64,000 nt of DNA from an uncultured Prevotellaceae bacterium. Lineage in GTDB: Bacteria; Bacteroidota; Bacteroidia; Bacteroidales; Muribaculaceae. The position numbers and the translations under genes are program-made. Below the pieces are notes generated by a model. The model saw nothing but the letters and a program-made list of their open reading frames with translations. It did not search any database and was not told the origin of the DNA. Positions 37,154 to 45,166 of the stretch are shown piece after piece. The first letter of the stretch is position 1. Each line of letters starts with the position of its first letter. The stretch covers positions 1-64,000 of the forward strand of contig ONGE01000015.1 in assembly GCA_900317325.1 (NCBI GenBank), written 5' to 3'.

Positions 37154-39082
37154 ATGATGGATTCGCGTGAACAATCTGAATCGATGAACAATCTCGAGAA
37201 GGATCAAACCTTGAACACTGAGCCCAAGAACGAGGTCCAGGAAATTGTGAATGAAGAAGTTAATGTAGAAGAACCCGCAACCGAGGAAGCACCTGCAACC
37301 GCAACCGAGGCTCCTGCCGAGGAGGCCCCTGCTCCTGTTGAAGAAGCACCCGCACCTGTTGAGGAAGCGCCCAAAGCCGAGGAACAGACTCGCCTGGATC
37401 TGGCCGGCAAGACCAAAGCCGAGCTGGTGGGCATGATGCGTGAGGCAGCCGCCCGTCCCATCGAGGAGGTGAAAGACGAGGTGCAGGCCATCAAGGCCGC
37501 ATTCTTTGCCCTGCGCCGCGACGAGTTGGCCAAGGAAAAAGAGGAATTCCTCGCTAACGGCAACAACGAGGCCGACTTCACTCCCAAAGAGGATGCTGAC
37601 GAAAGCAACCTGAAGGAGCTGCTCGACGTGCTCAAGGAGCGCCGTACCGAGTACAACGCGGCACAAGAGGCCAACCGCGAAGCCAACCTCGAGAAGAAAC
37701 GTCAGATCATCGCGCTTATCAACGAGATAGCCAACGACCCTGATAACATCAACCGCCAGTTCAACCGCGTCAAGCAGCTGCAACAGGACTTCAAGGATGC
37801 CGGTGAGGTCCCCCCCACAGCCGACACCGAGGTGTGGAAAGAATTCCAGCGTGCCACCGAGCGCTTCTATGACGTGCTCAAGATGAACAAGGAGCTGCGT
37901 GACTACGACTTCAAGAAGAACCTGGAGCTCAAGCAGCAGTTGTGTGAAGACGCCGAGGCCCTTGACGAGGAGACCGATGTAGTTGCTGCCTTCAGGAAGT
38001 TGCAGGAGATGCACACCAAGTGGCGCGAGATCGGCCCCGTAGCCAAGGAGCTGCGCGAGGAGTTGTGGGCACGCTTCAAAGCAGCCTCCAGCGCCATCAA
38101 CAAGAAATATCAGACTTTCTTTGAGGATCGCAAGAGCAAGGAGAAAGAGAATGCCGATGCCAAGACCGAACTGTGTGAGAAGATCGAGCAAATCAGCACC
38201 GACGACCTCAAGACCTATGCCCAGTGGGACGAAGTCACCAAACAGATCATCGCCCTGCAAGAGGACTGGAAGAAGTTAGGATATGCCTCACGCAAGGCCA
38301 ATGCGGCCCTGTTCGCACGCTTCCGCAAATCCTGCGATGAGTTCTTCGCCAAGAAAGCCGAGTTCTACAAGACGATGAAGGAGGAACTGAGTTCCAACCT
38401 GGCCAAGAAGATCGACCTGTGTGAGCGCGCCGAGGCCCTGATGGACTCCACCGAGTGGAAAGAAGCCACCGAGAAGTTCGTCGAGTTGCAGAAGGAGTGG
38501 AAGACCATCGGTCCCGTAGTGAAGAAGCACAGCGACGCCGTGTGGAAACGCTTTATCGCCGCTTGTGACCACTTCTTCGATCAGAAGAAGAAACAAAACG
38601 TCAACGTTCATGCTGTCGAGCACGACAACCTCAAGGCCAAGAAAGAGGTCATCGCCACACTCAAGGCCACCATCGAGGAGGCCGCCGAGGATGCTGCACA
38701 GACCGTACGCGACCTGATGGACCGCTGGCAGGAGATCGGACACGTTCCCTTCAAGGAGAAAGACAAAATCTATGCCCAGTACCGCGAACTCGTGGACAAG
38801 GCATTCGAGACGCTGAACATGCGTGGTTCTCGTCCGCGCGGCGAGGGCGGCTCACGTCCACGCCAGGGTGGCGGTGACCGCAACCTGAGCGAGCGCGACC
38901 GTCTGGTTCGCACCTACGAACAGCGCATGAGCGAGCTCAAGACCTTCGAGAACAACATGGGCTTCCTGACCGCCAATACCAAGAGCGGCAACTCGCTCGT
39001 CCAGGAGATGGAACGCCGCATCGTCAGCCTCAAGGAAGAGATTGCCGAGCTCGAGCAGCGCATCAAGGAGATGGACGCTTGA
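37154..39082 (+). CDS. DUF349 repeat protein with acidic low-complexity N-terminus
   Basis: A 642-residue cytoplasmic, charge-rich, helical protein. Residues about 15-80 are Glu/Pro/Ala-rich with repeats of APVEEAP. The body holds about five DUF349 repeats, each around 70 residues with a W-x-x-x-G-x-V pattern (WREIGPVAKELREELWARF, WKTIGPVVKKHSDAVWKRF, WQEIGHVPFKEKDKIYAQY). An Arg/Gly patch (RPRGEGGSRPRQGG) precedes a terminal coiled coil (EMERRIVSLKEEIAELEQR). DUF349 function is poorly known. Start ATG 37154 is followed at once by ATG 37157; either may be used. Confidence 0.85.
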   Translation: MMDSREQSESMNNLEKDQTLNTEPKNEVQEIVNEEVNVEEPATEEAPATATEAPAEEAPAPVEEAPAPVEEAPKAEEQTRLDLAGKTKAELVGMMREAAARPIEEVKDEVQAIKAAFFALRRDELAKEKEEFLANGNNEADFTPKEDADESNLKELLDVLKERRTEYNAAQEANREANLEKKRQIIALINEIANDPDNINRQFNRVKQLQQDFKDAGEVPPTADTEVWKEFQRATERFYDVLKMNKELRDYDFKKNLELKQQLCEDAEALDEETDVVAAFRKLQEMHTKWREIGPVAKELREELWARFKAASSAINKKYQTFFEDRKSKEKENADAKTELCEKIEQISTDDLKTYAQWDEVTKQIIALQEDWKKLGYASRKANAALFARFRKSCDEFFAKKAEFYKTMKEELSSNLAKKIDLCERAEALMDSTEWKEATEKFVELQKEWKTIGPVVKKHSDAVWKRFIAACDHFFDQKKKQNVNVHAVEHDNLKAKKEVIATLKATIEEAAEDAAQTVRDLMDRWQEIGHVPFKEKDKIYAQYRELVDKAFETLNMRGSRPRGEGGSRPRQGGGDRNLSERDRLVRTYEQRMSELKTFENNMGFLTANTKSGNSLVQEMERRIVSLKEEIAELEQRIKEMDA

Positions 39083-39144
39083 TCCCAGGCTACTCCGGCA
39101 AGTCAAATGAATGCCTTGTAACTGTGTTCTAAAGCAAAAGCACC

Positions 39145-39190
39145 TACAACAGGAATTGTACTGTCCGTCAGGACAATTCTTGTTGTATGG
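39145..39190 (+). terminator. Probable terminator after the DUF349 gene
   Basis: TACAACAGGAATTGT pairs imperfectly with ACAATTCTTGTTGTA around a 12-base loop. Confidence 0.6.
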
Positions 39191-39250
39191 TTGCTTGACA
39201 CGAACAAGTTATTGACTAATTACCTATAAGATACACTAAGCATAACCTAA

Positions 39251-40648
39251 ATGAAGAGCAAGGGCCGATATGGACAATTCGTCAGATGGATATTCAGCAT
39301 CATCGACGTGCTGATTGTCAATCTGGCCTATGCTGCCACATTGTTGTGGCCTGCGACCACGGCGGCTGACAGCAACGGGATGTATGACCGTCCCATCTGG
39401 CTGGCGCTGAATGTGGCTATGCTGGTGTGTGTCTATTTCTACAATGATGTTCACGAGCGGCGCGTGTTCTATGCCGACAAGGTTGTGGGACAGGCGCTCA
39501 AACTGGTGCTCACCCATGCGGGCATCTTCATTGCGCTCGCCTCGTTCTTGAGCCAGTTTGATGCTCCCTGGCAGCAGGTGCTGCTGTTCTACATCATCTT
39601 CTTTATCGCCCTGGCCACATGGTGGGTGCTCTCGCGCCAGCTGGTGAAACTGTATCGCAACCAGGGCTTTAACTTCAAGCGCGTCATCGTCATCGGTGGC
39701 GGCACGGTGGGTGTGCGTCTCATCAACGAGATGCTGGGTGACCAAGGTTACGGTTACCACATCGTGGGCTTCTTTGACAACAACCCCAAGGCCCGTTCGG
39801 CCTCGGCGGCCTATCAAGGCACGCTCGACGATGTGGAGCAGTTTGTCAAGACCCATCAGGTGGATGAGATGTTCTGTGCAGTCCCCGACATTGAGGACAC
39901 TCAGAACGTCGCCCGCATGATCCGCATTGCCGACAACAATGCCGTGGACTTCTACTATGTGCCGCAGTTCGGCCGCACTGTCACCCGTCAGTTTGAGCTC
40001 AGTTCGGTGGGCGATGTCCCCATCCTGGCCGTTCACCCCTACCCGCTCAAGAATCCCATCAACCGTCTGTTCAAACGCGCCTTTGACCTGTTGTTCTCGA
40101 CGGTTGCCCTCCTGTTGTCACCCCTGGTCATCATTCCTGTGGCCATCGGTATCAAGTTGACATCGCCCGGGCCCATCTTCTTTGTGCAGCGACGCACGGG
40201 TTACCGTGGCCAAGCCTTCAACTGCTACAAGTTCCGCACTATGCGCATCAATGCCGATAGCGACACCCTGCAAGCGACCAAGGGCGACCCCCGTGTTACC
40301 CGCTTCGGCAACTTCCTGCGCCGCACGAGCATCGACGAGCTGCCGCAATTCTATAATGTGTGGCGCGGCGAGATGAGCATCGTGGGCCCTCGTCCCCACA
40401 TGGTGGCCCAGACCGAGATGTACAGCGAACTCATCGACAAGTACATGCTGCGACACACCATCAAACCGGGCATTACCGGTTGGGCTCAGGTGCGCGGTTA
40501 TCGCGGCCAGACCGAGGAACTGTGGCAGATGGAGAAACGCGTTGAGTATGACGTGTGGTATGCCGAGAACTGGAGCTTCTTCCTGGACCTTAAAATCATC
40601 GTCCGCACCATTTGGAATGCCCTCAAGGGCGAGGATAATGCTTATTAG
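39251..40648 (+). CDS. Undecaprenyl-phosphate sugar phosphotransferase (WcaJ/WbaP type)
   Basis: A 465-residue polyprenol-phosphate hexose-1-phosphate transferase starting capsule or exopolysaccharide synthesis. Four N-terminal helices are followed by a Rossmann-like CoA-binding domain (VIVIGGGTVGVRLI, about 140-153) and one more hydrophobic segment (LLFSTVALLLSPLVIIPVAIGI). The C-terminal catalytic domain carries FNCYKFRTM, RTSIDELPQFYNV and SIVGPRPHMV, the signature blocks of bacterial sugar transferases. No polysaccharide cluster adjoins it; rfbD (52.1 kb) and the PHP phosphatase (14.5 kb) are functional relatives elsewhere in the window. Confidence 0.93.
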   Translation: MKSKGRYGQFVRWIFSIIDVLIVNLAYAATLLWPATTAADSNGMYDRPIWLALNVAMLVCVYFYNDVHERRVFYADKVVGQALKLVLTHAGIFIALASFLSQFDAPWQQVLLFYIIFFIALATWWVLSRQLVKLYRNQGFNFKRVIVIGGGTVGVRLINEMLGDQGYGYHIVGFFDNNPKARSASAAYQGTLDDVEQFVKTHQVDEMFCAVPDIEDTQNVARMIRIADNNAVDFYYVPQFGRTVTRQFELSSVGDVPILAVHPYPLKNPINRLFKRAFDLLFSTVALLLSPLVIIPVAIGIKLTSPGPIFFVQRRTGYRGQAFNCYKFRTMRINADSDTLQATKGDPRVTRFGNFLRRTSIDELPQFYNVWRGEMSIVGPRPHMVAQTEMYSELIDKYMLRHTIKPGITGWAQVRGYRGQTEELWQMEKRVEYDVWYAENWSFFLDLKIIVRTIWNALKGEDNAY

Positions 40649-40679
40649 AGGTTAAAGGTTAAAGATCAAGGGTTAAGGG
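40649..40679. repeat. GGTTAAA-type short direct repeats
   Basis: AGGTTAA, AGGTTAA, AGATCAA, GGGTTAA in tandem heptads between the sugar transferase and recQ. A two-unit version is present at 3574-3587. Confidence 0.7.
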
Positions 40680-40685
40680 GGTGAT

Positions 40686-42530
40686 ATGACGCGGAAGGAA
40701 AATGCGTTGATGCTGCTGAGGAGCTGCTATGGCTATGACAGCTTCAGAGGGCAGCAATGGGACATCATCGATCACACACTTGATGGCGGCGACAGCATCG
40801 TGCTCATGCCCACCGGAGGCGGCAAGTCGCTGTGTTACCAGATTCCTGGCCTGATGAGCGAGGATGGTTTCGCCATCGTCATCTCGCCCTTGCTGGCGCT
40901 GATGAACGACCAGATCGACGCCCTGCAACAGAACGGCATCCCCGCGCTGGCCCTGAACAGCGAGAAGAGCGAGAGCGAGAACCGCCAGACCGTCGACCTG
41001 CTGATGCAGGGCAAGGTCAAGTTGCTATACATCTCACCTGAAAAACTCCTGAGCGAAATTGACCGCTGGTCAAGCAGCATCACCGAACGCATCTGCCTGT
41101 TTGCAGTCGATGAGGCGCATTGCATATCTCAATGGGGTCATGACTTCCGCCCCGAGTACACTCAACTGGGCGCCCTCAAGCAACGCTTTCCCCACATTCC
41201 CGTGATGGCACTCACTGCCACCGCCGACCGCATCACGCGTGACGATATCGCCAAGCAGTTAGGCATTCCTGACGCACGTCTGTTCATCAGCTCGTTTGAC
41301 CGTCCCAACATCTCGCTCAACGTGGTGCAAGGCTCTACCGGCAGGACCAAACTGCGGCAAATCGTGCAATTCATCAACCTGCACCGCGGCGAGAGCGGCA
41401 TCATCTATTGCCTGCGCCGCAAGGACACCGAGAACATGGCATCCCGACTCACTTCTCTGGGAATTGAGGCCCAGCCTTTCCATGCCGGCATGAGCGTGAA
41501 AGAGAAGCAGCGGGTGCAGCGCGATTTCATCAACGATGACGTGAAGGTGGTGTGCGCCACTGTCGCGTTCGGTATGGGCATCGACAAGAGCAACGTGAGG
41601 TATGTCATCCACAGCAACATGCCCCGCAACATCGAGAGCTATTACCAGGAAATAGGACGCGCAGGCCGCGACGGCCTTCCTGCCGAAGCCCTGCTGTTCT
41701 ACAACTACGGTGACATGGTTACGTTGCAGCAATTCGCCCGCGAGTCAGGACAGGTGCAGATCAACATGGACAAGCTGCGCCGTATGCAGCAATTTGCCGA
41801 GAGCACAGTGTGCCGCCGCCGCATCCTGCTGAACTACTTCAACGAGCGCTTTGACCACGACTGCCACAACTGCGACGTGTGCAACAATCCGCCGGAACGT
41901 TTCGACGGCACGCGCTATGCCCAAATGGCCTTGAGCGCCATCAAGCGCACCGACGAGCAGGCCACCATGTACACCGTCACCGACATCCTGCGCGGCTGGC
42001 GCAAGGCCGAGGTCATCGAACACGGCTACGACCAGCTGAAGACCTTCGGCGTGGGACGCGACCTCACCATCGCCGAGTGGAACGCCTATCTGCTGCAGAT
42101 GCTTCAATTAGGCTTGTTCGATGTAGCCTATGATGAAAACAACCACTTGAAAATCACCGAATTCGGCAACGAAGTACTCTACGGGAAACGCACCATCGAG
42201 TTGAGCCGATTTGAGCGCCGCGACTTCAAGAAGAGCAAGCCGCAGCCTGTCGAGGAGCCGGCCGCTCCCGAGATTATCGCTATCGAGCCCCAAAAGGTAA
42301 TGGACAAGGCTCTGTTCGAGCGGCTGCGTGACGTGCGCAAGGCCCTTGCTAAGGCGAGCCACATCGCCCCCTACATGGTCTTCAGCGACAAGTCGTTGCA
42401 GGCCATGGCGACAGAGAAACCGACAACGCAAGCCGAATTCGGCATCCTGTACGGCGTCGGCGAGGTCAAGTGCCAGAAGTACTGGCGCCCGTTCACCGCC
42501 GCCATCCGCGAGTATCTCGCCCACCAATAA
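40686..42530 (+). CDS. recQ: ATP-dependent DNA helicase RecQ
   Basis: A 614-residue 3'-5' helicase. Motif 0 is FRGQQWDII, Walker A is PTGGGKS with Lys47, the DEAH box is at 142-145, and the RecQ aromatic loop is AHCISQWGHDFRPEY. Motifs V/VI are ATVAFGMGID and QEIGRAGRDG. The RecQ-C zinc site has cysteines CRRR...CHNCDVC; winged-helix and C-terminal HRDC-like regions (FERLRDVRKALA) follow. It lies 37 bases after the sugar transferase, but the two share no obvious function. Bacteroidales often carry more than one RecQ. Confidence 0.95.
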   Translation: MTRKENALMLLRSCYGYDSFRGQQWDIIDHTLDGGDSIVLMPTGGGKSLCYQIPGLMSEDGFAIVISPLLALMNDQIDALQQNGIPALALNSEKSESENRQTVDLLMQGKVKLLYISPEKLLSEIDRWSSSITERICLFAVDEAHCISQWGHDFRPEYTQLGALKQRFPHIPVMALTATADRITRDDIAKQLGIPDARLFISSFDRPNISLNVVQGSTGRTKLRQIVQFINLHRGESGIIYCLRRKDTENMASRLTSLGIEAQPFHAGMSVKEKQRVQRDFINDDVKVVCATVAFGMGIDKSNVRYVIHSNMPRNIESYYQEIGRAGRDGLPAEALLFYNYGDMVTLQQFARESGQVQINMDKLRRMQQFAESTVCRRRILLNYFNERFDHDCHNCDVCNNPPERFDGTRYAQMALSAIKRTDEQATMYTVTDILRGWRKAEVIEHGYDQLKTFGVGRDLTIAEWNAYLLQMLQLGLFDVAYDENNHLKITEFGNEVLYGKRTIELSRFERRDFKKSKPQPVEEPAAPEIIAIEPQKVMDKALFERLRDVRKALAKASHIAPYMVFSDKSLQAMATEKPTTQAEFGILYGVGEVKCQKYWRPFTAAIREYLAHQ

Positions 42531-42542
42531 GACAACGAATTA

Positions 42543-42648
42543 AAAAAAGGAAAACAATAAATACAATAAACACTAAGGCATCCGCGCTCTTTTTATTATC
42601 GCATGCCGGATGGAAATGTATTGATTGTACTTATTGTCTTCCTTTTCA
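42543..42648. repeat. About 106-bp imperfect palindromic intergenic element
   Basis: The outer arms are GGAAAACAATAAATACAAT on the left and, read on the minus strand, GGAAGACAATAAGTACAAT on the right. The inner part has GGCATCCGCGCTC on one side and GCATGCCGGATGG on the other. A half-copy of arm plus GGCATCCGC head is at 6738-6774. No coding capacity; MITE- or REP-like. Confidence 0.75.
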
Positions 42649-42667
42649 GTATTGGCTTGGAGTGGTC

Positions 42668-44011
42668 TTAGATGATGCCGGTGAGGTAAAGGAAGATGAA
42701 GACTATCGACACGGGAGCGACATAACGCAGGCAGAAGATGAGATAAGACTCCATCCTGCCCTTCAGCAGGCCATTGTTGGTCAATTGCTCATGAATGATC
42801 TTGCGATCCATAATCCAACCCACATAGACGGCTGTGAACAAGCCACCCAAGAGCATAAAGATGTTGCTGGCAGCATAATCCATCATGTCGAAGATGTTCT
42901 TCCCCCACAACTTGATGTCGTCAAGCACATTGAACGACAGGGCTGCCAATACCGCCAGAATAACGGTAAAGAAAGCGGTCCAGGTGATGGCACGCGGACG
43001 AGACATCTTGTGCTCCTCGATCATGAATGTGATGGGAATCTCGCTGAGCGATATGGTCGAGGTCAACGAGGCGAAGAACACCAGCAGGAAGAACAGCAAC
43101 GCCCAAAAATAGCCGCCTGTCATCTGCTGGAAGATACCCGGCAAGACCTCGAAGATGAGCCTCGGGCCGGCAGTGGGCTCCACACCAAAGGTGAACACCG
43201 CCGGGAAAATCATCACACCCGACAGAATGGCAACCATCGTATCAAGCAGGCCAACGGTGGCAGCGTCCTTGGTAAGCGAGGCATCGTCCTTGAAATAGGA
43301 ACTGTAGGTCACCAGACACGAGATACCGATGGAAAGCGACAGGAAGGCCTGGCCCAGCGCATCCAGCACGCCTCGCATGGTCAATTCCGAGAAATCGGGG
43401 TAGAACAGGAAGTTGAGTGCCTTCTTTGCTCCGGGCAATGATAACGACTTGACACAGAAGATGATGAGAATCAAGAACAGCAGTGGCATCATGATGCTGG
43501 CCACGCGCTCAATGCCTTTCTCAATGCCACGGCTCATAACTATGAAATTCAGGACAAGGAAAAGCAATGTCCAGCCCACACAGCGCCAAGGGCTGGCCAC
43601 CAGCGAGTTGAACATGATGCAGTACTCCTGTGATGTGTGACCATCCAGGTTGCCCATGGCCGCCTGGTAAAGATACTCGATAATCCAGCCGCACACCACG
43701 CTGTAGAAGCCGATGACGACAAAACTGCCGATGATGCAGACGTAGGTGAACAGGTAATACTTTTTACCCGGCGAGAGGCGCCGCAGGGCCGCCTTCATAT
43801 TGCTGTGGGTAGAGCGGCCGATGATGAACTCACTCAATATCACGGGAATTCCCATCACCAGAATACAGCAGATGTACACCAGAATGAAGGCACCGCCGCC
43901 GTTCACGCCAGCCTCATAAGGGAAACGCCAGATGTTTCCCAAACCCACCGCCGAGCCTACCGCAGCGGCGATAGCACCCAGTCGCGTCGCAAATCCTACA
44001 CGTTTAGCCAT
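42668..44011 (-). CDS. Neurotransmitter:sodium symporter (NSS/SNF) family transporter
   Basis: A 447-residue protein with 11 predicted helices; bacterial NSS members often have 11 or 12. TM1 has the unwound AAAVGSAVGLGNIWRFPY motif that binds Na+ and substrate, followed by NGGGAFILVY in TM2. TM6 carries the LGQAFLSLSIG stretch. NSS bacterial members import amino acids (Trp, Leu, Ala or similar) with Na+; the substrate is not readable from the sequence. Single gene with a TACTTTTG -7 element at 44051-44044. Confidence 0.93.
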   Translation of the reverse strand: MAKRVGFATRLGAIAAAVGSAVGLGNIWRFPYEAGVNGGGAFILVYICCILVMGIPVILSEFIIGRSTHSNMKAALRRLSPGKKYYLFTYVCIIGSFVVIGFYSVVCGWIIEYLYQAAMGNLDGHTSQEYCIMFNSLVASPWRCVGWTLLFLVLNFIVMSRGIEKGIERVASIMMPLLFLILIIFCVKSLSLPGAKKALNFLFYPDFSELTMRGVLDALGQAFLSLSIGISCLVTYSSYFKDDASLTKDAATVGLLDTMVAILSGVMIFPAVFTFGVEPTAGPRLIFEVLPGIFQQMTGGYFWALLFFLLVFFASLTSTISLSEIPITFMIEEHKMSRPRAITWTAFFTVILAVLAALSFNVLDDIKLWGKNIFDMMDYAASNIFMLLGGLFTAVYVGWIMDRKIIHEQLTNNGLLKGRMESYLIFCLRYVAPVSIVFIFLYLTGII

Positions 44012-44043
44012 AGTGTGTTCACATTATTTGGAATTATCATTGA

Positions 44044-44051
44044 CAAAAGTA
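44044..44051 (-). promoter_or_regulatory. -7 element of the NSS transporter gene
   Basis: TACTTTTG on the minus strand, 32 bases before the start codon. Confidence 0.55.
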
Positions 44052-44117
44052 GCACAATTTGATGACCTGCACAAAACAACAATGATTTTTAGCAGTTTTC
44101 ACGTAGCCCACACCGGT

Positions 44118-44450
44118 TCAGAACTGTGGCACCGGCTGCATGGGCACCGGAGCCGATGACGGGGGCGGCGACTTGCGCGCAGGGCGCTTTTTGGCATCAC
44201 GGCGATGCGACGGACGCTTGGAGCGTGACGGCTTGTCGTGAGACTTGACCGCAGGCGAGGTCGCGCTATCGGTCACAGCATCGAACTGCGCTTGCTCGAC
44301 GAGTGTTGACGGCACGGGCGATGCCTCACGCCACCCGCGAGAGATGACGATGCCAGTCAAGATCAATGCAATCGCAAGCAGCACCACGATGGTGCCGCGA
44401 CGCTCGCGCCTCGACATACCCCAAAAATCCTTTGTCTTGTTTAAGGTCAT
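44118..44450 (-). CDS. Small single-span membrane protein with basic, Pro-rich tail
   Basis: A 110-residue protein: a short N-terminal cytoplasmic part (MTLNKTKDFWGMSRRERRG), one helix (TIVVLLAIALILTGIVI) and a Ser/Pro/Lys/Arg-rich tail (KPSRSKRPSHRRDAKKRPAR) ending in PVPMQPVPQF. The FW..SRRERRG start resembles the N-terminus of Bacteroidetes ComEA-like proteins, but no helix-hairpin-helix domain follows. I place the start at 44450 because the -7 element TACTTTTG (44470-44463) lies below the longer frame's start at 44492. Function unknown. Confidence 0.65.
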   Translation of the reverse strand: MTLNKTKDFWGMSRRERRGTIVVLLAIALILTGIVISRGWREASPVPSTLVEQAQFDAVTDSATSPAVKSHDKPSRSKRPSHRRDAKKRPARKSPPPSSAPVPMQPVPQF

Positions 44451-44462
44451 TCTGTATAATTG

Positions 44463-44470
44463 CAAAAGTA
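44463..44470 (-). promoter_or_regulatory. -7 element of the small membrane protein gene
   Basis: TACTTTTG on the minus strand, 12 bases before the start at 44450; no clear -33. Confidence 0.5.
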
Positions 44471-44575
44471 CCAAAAAACGCCCAATCATCACGTCTTTCA
44501 GGTTTCAAAATGTGCGAAATGTAAATTTTTCTGAAAAAAAAGACGTCAAAATCACAAAAAAGCAGTACTTTTGCC

Positions 44576-44583
44576 GATTGTGA
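44576..44583 (+). promoter_or_regulatory. -7 element of the VanZ-like gene
   Basis: TACTTTTG followed by CCG, 26 bases before the start at 44610. Confidence 0.55.
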
Positions 44584-44609
44584 ACTAATACACAATTACT
44601 AAACTAGAC

Positions 44610-45065
44610 ATGAAAAGTTTTATTCTTTCCATCCCTAAAGGACTCCCATCGGCCATCATGATTGCGCTGATGGTATTCTTCACATTCGCCAAGAACCCCC
44701 TTGGTGTGAACTCTTTGAAAGTATTTCCTTTTGCCGAGCAGGTCGGTCACTTAGTGCTGTATTTCATTATTGCACTGGTGTTTATCCTTGATTATGCCAA
44801 AGCACGCCTCCCCCATCACAGCAAGGTTAATCAGGAAATCGGCTTAGCCGCCTCGGCCGCAACCTTGTCGCTGATCATGGAAATCGGACTGATGTGGAAA
44901 ACAGGTTTCAACTACGACATGAACAACGTGGTGGCTGCCACCATCGGCGCCGCACTTGCGTTCCTGTTCTACCACTACTGGCTGCTGCATCCGTTCCGCC
45001 ACTACCTGTACCATTCAATTCAGCATCACTGGCGTTACCAGCACCGTCGCAAGAAAAAGAAATAA
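44610..45065 (+). CDS. VanZ-like family membrane protein
   Basis: A 151-residue protein with four predicted helices. FPFAEQVGHLVLYFIIALVF and the later SLIMEIGLMWKTGFNYDMNNVVA segment match the VanZ pattern (a H...F helix, then E.....R/K..d..D...N..G). The tail is very basic (HHWRYQHRRKKKK). VanZ-like proteins are widespread membrane proteins; only teicoplanin resistance has been linked to the founding member, so no resistance claim is made here. A 17-bp perfect inverted repeat lies 28 bases downstream. Confidence 0.75.
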   Translation: MKSFILSIPKGLPSAIMIALMVFFTFAKNPLGVNSLKVFPFAEQVGHLVLYFIIALVFILDYAKARLPHHSKVNQEIGLAASAATLSLIMEIGLMWKTGFNYDMNNVVAATIGAALAFLFYHYWLLHPFRHYLYHSIQHHWRYQHRRKKKK

Positions 45066-45093
45066 CGATTTCTTTTTGAGAGAACATAGTTTT

Positions 45094-45138
45094 TTTAGGC
45101 GATATTTTTGTAAAGTTCAAAAATATCGCCTAAATTTG
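45094..45138 (+). promoter_or_regulatory. Perfect 17-bp inverted repeat overlapping the methyltransferase promoter (operator candidate)
   Basis: TTTAGGCGATATTTTTG (45094-45110) and its exact reverse complement (45118-45134) flank a 7-base loop. The last four bases of the left arm are the -33 TTTG. After a 20-base spacer, the -7 element TAAATTTG (45131-45138) begins inside the right arm. A protein bound here would block RNA polymerase. No T run follows the right arm, so termination of the upstream gene is less likely. Confidence 0.8.
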
Positions 45139-45166
45139 TCAGATTCTAACAAATCTATCTATCGTT

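Noticed and set aside
42470..43441. 323-codon plus-strand frame over the NSS transporter gene
   Set aside because: It lies antisense to a clear transporter and begins inside recQ.
44610..45065. Glycopeptide resistance from the VanZ-like gene
   Set aside because: The family is broad and no van cluster genes are nearby.
45094..45134. Inverted repeat as terminator of the VanZ-like gene
   Set aside because: The right arm is followed by AAATTTG rather than a T run, and the repeat holds the promoter elements of the next gene.
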